Below are positions 48,678 through 60,600 of a DNA stretch of 64,000 nt, one piece after another. The DNA comes from Liquidambar formosana. Its lineage: Eukaryota; Streptophyta; Magnoliopsida; Saxifragales; Altingiaceae. The notes beneath the pieces are model-generated. The model was given only the letters and a program-made list of their open reading frames with translations. It was not told the DNA's origin and searched no databases. Positions within the stretch are counted from its first letter, which is position 1, and each line of letters opens with the position of its first letter. The position numbers were made by a program, and so were the translations under genes. The stretch spans positions 14,884,966 to 14,948,965 of the forward strand of contig CM077832.1 in the NCBI GenBank assembly GCA_039720395.1. Direction: 5' to 3'.

Positions 48678-51600
48678 TATGGTGAACTAATTTGATTTAC
48701 CAGTTGATTATACCTTAAGACCGTGAAAACTGAAGATAGATATTCATTGAACCTTCTATGGTCGACTGGAGAATGTCATTCATGCATTTGGATTGAGAGA
48801 GTAGAAGACAAGAAAGAGTGATCATTATTTTAATGCATTTTAACAAAATGTAAAGCAGAAAGGTCCTTGCAATTGCAAATGTAGTATAAGAAAAGTACCA
48901 TATGTATGACATAAATAAACAACTACGAAACTGCAGAATTGCATTAGTTAGATGGTATGATACTGAAATGAATAGTCTCTATGAGCCTATTTTGAAACGA
49001 ACTATATTCTTGAGTTGAAGATCAATGTTTGGGTGTAAGTCAAATAACAAGTATAAACAATCTTATATTGTCGTTCTGTTGAAGTCATCTTCATCCAACT
49101 AAATTTTGTCTTGATGATCCAATAACAATGAGCAATATTTTATGTCTGCAATCATGTGTATTTCCCAGTGAGTGTTATTTCACTGAGCTCATAGTTATAT
49201 ATTAAGGTAGAAATCCTTAGAATACTTTTAGGTTCCACTTATGATGAGGAGTGAGTGGTCAAAGTCAGCTTGAGATCTAGCTCTAATGGTGAGATAGCAA
49301 TTTTTGATGATTTCTTGAGGAATTAGTTGACACTTTTCCAAACAAGGTTGAGCGCAAAAACTTCTTATGGTGAACTTATTCTTGGCCACACCTAAAAATT
49401 CTGAAGGAGGTCTAGTTGGGCTTCCAGGTTTTAAGAACTCAACTTTGTTTACAGTTTTATTATTTTTATCTTTATTAGTGTTCAAGTTCTATGCTCTGCA
49501 GAAAGAAACCCATGGTAGTTCAATGGGCTTATGAGAATACTCCATATTGTCAGTTGATCCATATGAGACATAGCATTCATGTTTACAGAAGTGATCGATC
49601 TACACAAGGAAGTTCACAGAATTATCATAAAAATGTAGATTAAGCAGTATAGTTCCCTCTCTGTCACCATGATTTTGTTTTCATTGTGGTATGTCTCACT
49701 TTTCCTGAAAATTTTAATTAGTGACATAATAAATTTTATGTCCTTGGTTTTGAATTTTTCTTGTCAGATGGTTTCCTTCATCATTTGGACAAGTAATTGT
49801 TCAAAACTTTTATCTCTCGTATTCAATCCCTTGTTGACTATTTTCTCACTGAACATGTGGAGATCATTCCTCTTTAATATGTTGTAGTTCTGTGTTGATC
49901 ATTCCCCTTTCATAAGTTGGTTTATGAAATATTTCTGATCTCCCTTTTTGTAGGGTAAATTCATTATATTTTCCCCTTTAGCTGAGTTTGGGCATGTTTC
50001 TAGCTAGCTAATTTTACATTTTGAATGACATTTTATAGTACAGACTCTATCGTTGATTGACTTGTTCTTCATGTAGACTGTCCGACATGAACAAGATTCA
50101 AATGAAGTGAATATTGATATATCAGAACTGAATTTGCAGCAATCCTCAAAAGTTGAACAGGTATACAAATATTAGGAGGCTGATTGTTACTTTTATTAGT
50201 TGTTTTAATAATGGGTTTTCTTAACGTCCACAACGTTAAGATACATTTAATGAAGTGATCTTTGCATGGGAAAATGTATTTGCACAATTTTCTATGCATT
50301 TTCCCTTTTTTTATGCAATTCACATCATTTTCTATGCATTATCATGTTTTTCTATGCTATTTGCATCTTTTTCTCTGCATTTTTACATTTCACATGCAAT
50401 TCTTGCTTCATTAAATGCATCTTAACATGTGCCCTTGGAGCCACATTAAGAAATCACTTTAATAATTGAAATTCAGTTACTTGTTAGATATTTCAGAGAA
50501 TCAAGAGATTGTATTAGAAATGTTATTATCAATGATAGTATATGGGTTAAATTAGTTCTTGGGAATAAATAGTTGTGAATCTTAAATAGGCTGTATGATG
50601 CTGCAACATTGTCCAATCTGTTGTGATCTGTTCTACAATATGGTTCTAGTTGGTGAAAATTCTTCTAGTTTTGATGCCATTAAATTGAAGCAAAGTGTAA
50701 ACAAATTAAGGTGTTTGGGCATGCAATGGAAAGAGGATCATTCCACTTTGCTGCAAAATTTTGGAGGTCTGTCCTTTAGAATGAAGCCATTAAACAAAAT
50801 GGAGCCTCTTTGAAAATTGGAGACATCATAGAAGTTAATATATAGGCAGAAGCTACTGTTTCTTGAATCCCCAGAAATAATATAGAGGCAAAATTAAAAA
50901 TTGATCGTACACATAGTACACAATAAACTCTCGATTCAAGTTCCAAAAATGAATTCATACAAACTGCTTGGCAAAACACGGTGGGAAGGTTCATTCCGAT
51001 GCGACATCTAAACACCCCATTAATGGGTCTTTTGCTGTTAATTTATTCTATAATGTAGTAGTTTGCTTTTAAAAAATTTAAATGAATCAGGAATTTTGTT
51101 CTCTCTCTCTCTCTCTCTCTCGTATTTATTTATTTAGTTTTGCACAGTTTCAATATTAATGGGTCAGTTGTGACTAAATTGAGTAGTTCTCTTCAAAGAA
51201 ATGTAAATATGAATTTAGATTTGTGTGTGTTAAAGTTTTTTGGTTGGTACATGCTAGAAAGAATTAGCCAGTAAATCACAATCTATGGAGTCATTATTAA
51301 CTTCTTTGGATTGCACACATACTAGAGTCACTGTACAATTAGCATGCCCTATATCAGTTTATAGGCGGGTTAGGTATGTGTTCAACGATACAGCTGTTTA
51401 TAAGTCTTCTAAGAGTGTTTGGATGTTCCAAATATTTTAAGAAAAACCTCATAGTAATTCTATTTTGGATGGATTTTATGTTTTGTAAAATTTGAGGGGA
51501 ATGTTGATCTATTGATGTGGACCTACCTTGGTGTTGACTGTAATAATTGTATTGTGGTACTGCCAATGAACAATTCTTGATTAAAAATGATTCATTTCCA

Positions 51601-54600
51601 AATATTGTGGTACTGCCAATGTAATAATTGTATTGATTAATTGTATTGGGCATCACAATGAAACGAAGGTACCCATCTTGATACGTCAATATACAAATTA
51701 GTATGATATAGTCAGTTGAATTGAGTTTTCAGGGATGGACCCTGTTGGAAAGTCCCACATCCCACATCGCCCATATATTGGGTTTGATTTGACTTCATAT
51801 TCCCTGTATGGGTCCTCCAACTAACAAGTTAGGCTCTTAGGTTAGTTTCTCGTAACAGACCCAATCTGCATATATTCATTGCTGCGCATCTGCCAAGGAA
51901 TACTAGGGCGCATAAATTATAAGCTCTTTGAACCAGAAACCTCAGATCCTTCTATTAAGATATTGGAACCAAAGAACTTGGTATTTTGTCAGGTGTAATC
52001 TGTCATCAAGATATTTATTAGTGGCCATCAGCCAAGGAAAACTGGGGTTCATAAATCGTATGCTCGGCAAACCAGAAAATTCAAATCCTTTTAATAAGAT
52101 ATTGGAACCAAATAATTTGGTATTCTGTTTGACGTATTCTCTGTTCAAGAATATTTTAGGGATCTATCAACTGTAACAAAACATCTCTCATCCTTGACAA
52201 CCACTTTTCCACTGCATATAGCATGTGGGAGGATGGTTTGCTGTCAGGAATTTAAGATGTTTGTCTTACTGATTGTGAAAATTTAGGAGCTGGCTTGGTA
52301 GGAAAATTTTATATCCAAAATGGATATATCAAGCACAGTAATCCCAAATACACTGTCCAAATCACTCTAGAAATGCTTAAAAAAAATGTAACTAAAACTT
52401 CATACTTTCATATGTGAAATGCAGAGTGTTTCAAAATCTAATTTTGCATACCTGGATTTCACACTCAACGCATATTTGCAGCACACTATTTTCTTCATAT
52501 TTTTCTGGGCAGCAGCCTACAGAAAGCAGTTTACTGAGTAATGCCTTGTTAGACATAAAGATCTAAGACATGTAAATGGCCTTGGAGATCTTTGCTTTGA
52601 TTGTGTTGGGAAGTCCCACATCCCACATCATTTAAATATAAAATGTTGATATGACTTAGTATACCTGTTTGGGCCCTCCACCTAATAGCTTAGGCTTTTA
52701 GGTTGGAAACTTAACATGGTATCAGAGCATGTTGTTCTTGGGTTATATCATTTGTGAGCCCGTTATTGTTGTTGTTGTTGTTGGGCCTATTTCATTCATG
52801 AGCCCGTTGTTATTGTTCACAAGACAAGCCCATTGTTGTCTTGTTATGCCTGCACATGAGGGGAGTGTTGGGAAGTCCCATATCCCACATCGTTTAATAA
52901 ATATAAAAAGTTGATATGACTTAATATACCTGTTTGGGCCCTCCACCTAATAGCTTAGGCTTTTACGTTGGAAACTTAACAGATTGAATGGCTTGGATAG
53001 CTGAATTCATTCATTTAATATATTTTGTACCTTCATAGTCATAGTTGTTCTTTCAAAAGCTGCTTCCAACTATTTTTATTTAGTTTTATACAAGGTTAAA
53101 TTGAGAAAGATTATTATTATTATTATTATTATTTTGTTAATTTTCAGGGCGTATTTGGTGAATCTCAAACAGTCAAGTGGCGAGGAACATGGGTTGTTAA
53201 GACAGTAATTAGAAGACTTATAGATCATCCTGTGAAAATGTCTTTACTTTTCTTTCTTTCTCATCTTGTTAAATTTATTTGTGTTAAAGTTACATACTAC
53301 GTAGGTAGTTATTTAACTTATTTAAATAATTCTAGATACTGATTGCTTTAAACATGATGTAGGGTATTGTCTGCAAAGGACAATACTCTCTTACGGGAGC
53401 TTCGACATCCCAATATTTTGCAGTTTCTTGGTTCAGTTGTGCATAGGGAGGAGATGATCCTGATAACAGAGTATTTGTCGAAAGTAAGTCATATTATGAA
53501 CCTATTATGTATCTTTCTTAAATGAAGAATGGTATTAATATACATCACATGTTTATTGATAGAAGAATAGGTAGGTATCATGTAAAATATTTGTAACGTC
53601 AGCACTTTATTATTAATTGAAAAGGAAGCAAGGAAATATCATGTAAATTTTTTTTTTGCTTTGTGTATCACTCATAAATAGACCTAACAAGTTTCTTTGT
53701 TCCATTTCTTTTAAAACTCGATTTTTTTTTCTTTGGTTGCATCATTGTTATTTCCAGGTGCTCACTAGTGTATGTGCCCTTACAACTTGTAATAATAATT
53801 GGTGAACAAAACCTCCTCCAGGTACTATTTGGGGAGAATCGGTAGTCGAAGTCTAACGTGAATAGTTCAAATAGATACAGTTTTAATTATCGGTTATTGA
53901 TACAAAAGATGAATAGGTCACATAATAATTGCTTGAGTTATGAAAGCATGAAGAAGACTGAAATAAAAATTTAGGAATATTATTACCCAAAATGGGAGAA
54001 AAAATGCGAGAGAGAGAGAGAGAGAGAGAGGAAAGTTATATCAAGGACAGTGAGGAAATATGAAAGTCTTAGACTTATATATGATATATGCTTCTCATTT
54101 GCATTTGTTATTTTGTCTTGATGGCATTTGGAAGAAAATAATGTAGAAAGTTTGTTAATACTTTACAATGTCAATGTAAAATTTAACGCTAGCATTAATC
54201 TTTTGGGTTTGCTCTGATCCATCCTATATTGAAATCTTTCTTGTACAGGAGAAGTTTATGTTCCTTTATTTTTGCATATTTCACATGTTAGAAAGAATGA
54301 TATGACAAGTTTCCCAGAACCATTGACTGCCTACTGATCTTGCTGAAAAGATTGATGCTCAATGAAATATTCCCCATGTGACACTTCCGAATATAAAAAG
54401 TCTAAACCAAATGTCAATATTCATGTTCCCCCCCCGCCCCCCCCCCCCCCCCAAAAAAAAAGAAAAAAAGAGCTAGAGCATCAAAGGGTGAAATAGAATC
54501 CGAACTAGGTTGGCACAACAGACACCCCTAATCATGTGCATCATAGCTCTAGGTATTATTAAAGAAATAAAATAAAGAGTACAAATAAGAAGAAGTAAAG

Positions 54601-57600
54601 GATCAGATAATCAGTCTGGTCTTGGTGATTTATAAGTTGTAAGGTCATAATCTAGCTGACAACCATGAAGAAATAAAAAGTTAATATCTAAACCTATAAG
54701 AAGGTAAAGAGAACGTGTCATGGCATAACAAAGAGTCAAACTCCTTCAGTAAGACCCAACACCAATGAAAACTTGAATATTGAAGGCCTGAATTAGCACA
54801 CTTATGTATGATTGCTTGATTTGGTAAAAGCTTATTATTTAAAAAAAAAAAATACTTATGTACTTGTTTCCATGACATTAATTAAATACAAAGTAGGTTT
54901 TGTTTTCCTATAGTTGCTTTATATGGATTTGTCAAACTAATTTGTAATTCATTTAGAAGTGTGTAGCATTGAAACAACGCCCATGAGGGGCAGTTACCAA
55001 CAACAATAGACATGAGCCAGGATGAATTGGGAGTGAGAATTGCAAGAAATAATTTATAAACTTTCTTTGAAGAACGATCAGCCATGTATCCAAGTAATAT
55101 AAGTAAATTATCAATTATGATGCACATTTTTCAATGCAAAGAAAACCATCTCAAGGAAAAGTGTGGTTATCATCCATTTTTCAATGCAATCATTCTTGCC
55201 AATATTTTATTTCTTTCCATATATATGTGTTCAAAATTCACATGAAGTTTTGGACTGGAAAATGAGTAACCAATTCACCTGATCAGTAAGTCTTTGCCAA
55301 GAAATTTTTTCAAATGTTTTGTTGCTTGTGCTATTTTAGGGGAATTTGGATGAAATGTTGACTAAAAAAGACCACCTTGACCTACAAAATGCTGTGCGCT
55401 ATGCACTTGATATTGCTAGGTAATAAGGTTTCTCTACTTTGTACTCAATTTTCTGAGAAGTAAACATGCTTTGTACTCATATTTGTTACAGCTTTTCCTT
55501 TCTTGTTAAATACTAATTAAAATGTAATATTTTATATCTAAATCAATTGGCAGGGGAATGAATTATCTTCATCAGCACAAGCCTTTCCCCATAGTTCACA
55601 ATCATTTGGATCCCAGGTAAGCTTCATTAGTCTATATTCAGAATTTTTTCTTACAACTTAAATTGTATTTTCTGGATAATTTGTTAATTTTCGTAAAAAA
55701 ATTTAAAATTTTATAGGCCTATGATGATCTCCAAACCAGAAAACCAAACAAAGTAGCAAGAAATTGCCAGAAAATGAGAGAAAATGGAAGAGAGAGTGAG
55801 GGAAAAGGGAGAAACTTTGATTCCAACAAGAAGAAGAGCTCTAAGTTCTTCAAAGAATTATAGACAAGAATATTCTGGAAGAACTGATTAACTAATCCTT
55901 AACCACCTATTATAGACTAAAAAAGGTTGAGAAAATAACTAAAATACCCCTAACTAGTTAAGTAACTAACCCCATAAGCTAATACAAGTTGTTGGGCAGC
56001 ATATATCTTTCTTGCCACATCAGCCTACCTAGTCTTATTACTCTTACAAAAGATGCATGCCTTTTTTCCCCTTTTTTTCCCAGACTCGTTGAACATCTAT
56101 CATTTCATAAAAAATACTCCCTCCGTCCCACAAAGATAGGCCATGTTTGCAAAGATGTTTTTGTTAGGAATATTCAATAAAATCATAAATAAAAATCACT
56201 ATAAAAAATAATAATGAAACAATGTTACTGGTAAAAGCAAAGTGGTAGGTTGAGGCACGGGTATCTCGCTTTCTTTAAGACGATTCGTGCCTCTGTGGAA
56301 GCTAGTCCGATGCAGCAAGTTCACTAGTACGTCGTCCCCAGGATACAACAGCCCAGCCACTTACTCTGTATAATCAACGAATCTGCACTATTCGAAGAGC
56401 AAAAGCTCCACAAAATACACCATTTCTTCACCCATATGAAATTGTATATATGTAAAAAAAAAACACTTAAAAAAAGTATGTGTATTTGTTATATCTCTTG
56501 GCTATCTATATCTCTTAGAATCTTAGCCATCTATATAGAATAGAAGAAAGATAATGTAGGCATAGAATCCCAACCGGCCAAGCTAGACATAAAGCCTCAA
56601 CAGCTAGTAACCTCCCTCATAAAGCTTGCACATGTAACCTATGTATTAAAGTAGGTAATATTGCCTACATATAACTTATGTAATAAATGGGGCAACAAAT
56701 GCAAAATATGAGTTGTAAGACCAACGGTCAAAATAATAATATATCAAAATATATTATTTTTATTAAAATATTCCAACAATCCCCCACTTATTTTAAGAAA
56801 AATAAAATACGCACACATACCGGATGAAGATAGACTATCATGCTTAATGAAGGTAGCAATGCCTTGAACCTCTACTTAGTGAGTTAGCAATTCCTGTACC
56901 AGAGCCAGTAGTGAATCAAGTCTTGATCTATGACTGCTTTTGGGATACAAAAAATTGCGTCACACACATGACAATCCAGGTATCAACTTGTGCTTTTTAA
57001 ACCAACACATTATGGCCTTGTGCTTAATCCTAGTTTCATGAGCAATCTAGAGAACAAGCCAAATTCTCATAGGAAGCGGCCCCACTCCCACACTCATATA
57101 GGTAAAATCCGTCAAGGATACTTCTGTAACTATGACATCCCACTCATAAGAGCTATAGATTTTATTAGGGGATAATCTCATCCTTATAACCGTTACAGAA
57201 TTGATGCACTTACACCATAGGGATGGACCGAGAGTATAAACTCCAATTTTTGCATCTCACCACCAACCAACTCTATGATTCGTTTTTCCCTTTGAACCCA
57301 GTTCTTTGGATCTCGAGTCCCCAGGTTGGTTATTCTCATAGGTGGTTTATATTTTATTGGCTTTAATCGTCATCCCCTCGATGTAATCCAGATAATTTCT
57401 CTAGCTATAGCCTTTGATCATTGTCTCAATATAACTTCACAGTATACCACATATACGGATTTCCCATTATAATATTTATATGGGCTTTACCAATTACGGC
57501 AGTAGTCTTACAAATATAATAAGACAGGCGGTGATAAATTTCACATATATATCTCAAATAATATTTTAGAAAGTCTGCCCGCTTTTCACTGACTGAGGCC

Positions 57601-60600
57601 AAAGCTATAAGCTTTCCTTCTTGGTGGACTTTTCAACAAATATATAGTTCCACCTCCTGATATACATATAGTCAGTGGTAAACACAAAATCATCCAATCA
57701 AGAGTTTCAATCATCATCACTATACCTTTAAGTATAGTGGATATCTCTAATGTAATAAGCCACGTTAGTAGTCCAAAGAACTACTTAACTACAATTGTAA
57801 ACCCCCACTATTTGTGGAATTGAAGGGACATATCCGCATCTGCAATGTAAAACATTTTTATCTATTCTATTCATAAGAGACCTTTACACAATACATATAT
57901 TGAGAAAATATACAATCTCACATGCATCAAAGTATGCCCTCGCAATTCAATTTTTTTCTTTTTACTAGCCACAACGCATTTTGAGCATTCACCGTTATAA
58001 CACATTTGATAAGAATAAAACTCTTTTTTTTTTTTCTTTTTTTTTTTCAAATAAAATGTGTTTCTCAATATACACTTTAAAAGTCACTTAATATAAACAC
58101 ATTTTATAGTTTCATGTGAATTACACTCACATAAAAGATTAAATTATAGAATTTTAACCAAACTCTAATGGTTAAAATAATTTAATCTGTAACGGTCACA
58201 AAAAAATCATTGCTCAAAAAGTTACCAGAATAATCATTAATCAACTGGCTAGCAAATAATTAAAACTCATAAAATCATATTTGATTAATAAAAACTTTGT
58301 AACTAAAAAATATATATTCATGACCATTATTCAAATATGATTAAATAATGAATTTCATATGGATACGTACTCTGAATCGCCAAATATATAACACTTAATT
58401 CATTACTACCAAATTCATAACAAAAACATGAATTTCATATTTTCTTCAAGTAAATAGCATCATAGAAAGCCCAATTCAAATTTTACTTGAATAAACAAAG
58501 CAAGCTAATAAAACGTCCAATTTGAACCCACAAGAAACCATAATCTCCCTATAAATATCTCCATTCATTGGTGATAGGCTTACAAAGCTTTAAATATTAT
58601 AATAATATTAATAGGTGACTGTTGGCATAATGTAAAAATAACCACCTGATGATATTATGATAGTGTAACGTAACATATGTTAATATTGCATACCGTCAAC
58701 CACTGTAATGGCTCCAAGGCTAAAACCTTATCAGCCACTATAAACCAACAGTTTGACAAAGAATATATTACTATGCTCACCTTCAGTGGCTATAAAAAAT
58801 AAATTAACCTAGTAATGATTTCATATCAACCATAGTACTTATGAATTGCAAAAGTACTACAAACTCTAGCAATATTGAGTACATATCTCATGTATGCTCT
58901 AACCATATATTATCATCATATAAAATTTAAGACACATACCTCACAAATGTACATGTTATATATATATAGACACAAATAGATCTACAACATGTTCTCTTTT
59001 CTTTTATTCTCAATTCTCAAGGTAATACTCCGGAAATGATTAATAAATATTCTAAATAATATGAAAAATGAATACCAATTCACAGGCAATAATATGAATC
59101 TTACCCACTCACTAAACAAGATATAAAAGATTCATTTTGCATGAATAAATATTTTTTCCTTAAAAAAATTCCCTTATTTTATGAATTGAAAAGTGGTCCA
59201 AATTCGATTCAATAAGGTTCCTCGGTTCTTGGATATCTCTACCCTATATCTTTAAAGATACTAATTACATTTGGCATTCTAGAATTACCAAAGAAAATTT
59301 TTAATTTCAACATAATTTAAAAACAATATAATCTATCAAATTCTCAATATCCTGGGATTCTTAGAAATAAGAACTCATGCGACCTTTGGTAAAATTATTT
59401 CTTTCCATGTCGAATTGTCTTAAAATTGTTGGGGATATGCAATAAAATCATAAATAAAAATCACGATAAAAAATAATAGTGAAACAAATAAACCAGTAAA
59501 AGCGAAGTGGTGGGTTGAGGCACGGGTATCTCGCTTTCTTTAAGACGATTCGTGTCTCTGCGAAAGCTAGTCCAATACAGCAAGTTCATTAGCACGTCGT
59601 CCCAGGATACAACAACCCAACCACTTACACTGTAGACTCAACGAATCTACACTATTCGAAAAGCAAAAGCTCCACAAAATACACCATTTCTTCACCCGTA
59701 TGAAATTGTATACATGTAAAAAAAAAACACTTAGAAAAAGTATTTGTGTTTGTTATATCTCTTGGCTATCTATATCTCTTAGACTCTTAGCAATCTATAT
59801 AGAATAGTGGAATGATAATGTAGGCATAGAATCCCAACCGGCCAAGCTAGACATAAAGCCTCAACAACTAGTAACCTCCCTCATAAAGCTTACACATGTA
59901 ACCTATGTATTAAAGTAGGTAATATTGCCTACATATAACTTATGTAATAAATGGGGTAACAAATGCAAAATATGAGTTGTAAGACCAACGGTCAAAATAA
60001 TAATATATCAAAATATATTATTTTTATTAAAATATTCCAACAGTTTTTGTAATACATTTGATTATTAATTGTTGGAAAATACTACATCCCACATCGATTA
60101 AATATCAAAATTTAACATGTCTTCAAATACCTGTTTGGACCCTCCACCTATCAGTTTAGGCTTTTAGGTTGGACCCTCCACCTATCTTTGTTGTCCACGT
60201 GCTGGGCCGTTTCTATCTTGTTAGGCCTAGACGTGAAGGGGAGTGTTAGAAAATACCACATCCCGCATCGATTAAATATCAAAATTTAACATGTGTTCAT
60301 ATACTTGTTTGGCCATTTGCCTATGAGCTTAGGCTTTTAGGTTGGAAATTTAACATTAATATTAACAAAATGGGGCAAATAGGTAAGTTTCCAACCTAAA
60401 AGCCTAAGCTATTAGATGGAAGGCCCAAATAGGTATATAAAGCCATTTTAAACTCGATATTTAATGGATGGGGGATGTGGTGTTTTTCTAATACTTCCCC
60501 TCATGTGTAGGCCTAATAAGACAAACGGGCCTGTCATGTGGACAACAAAGATGGGCTCACGAACGAGACGAAATCAAGAACGACATACTCTAATACCATG

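Larger units (their letters stand above)
56162..60042 (-). mobile_element. 3.9-kb non-autonomous LTR retroelement in ILK intron 7
   Basis: Two LTRs of 617 and 616 bases (56162-56778 and 59427-60042) begin TGTT(A/G)GG and end AATATTCCAACA on the plus strand. The target duplication GTTTT is exact (56157-56161, 60043-60047). The G-rich tract AAGTGGGGGAT, read on the minus strand beside 56778, serves as polypurine tract and sets minus orientation. A primer site was not recognised. The 2648-base interior (56779-59426) has no gag or pol and only chance ORFs, so the element must depend on another (LARD-like, though short). Confidence 0.88.
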
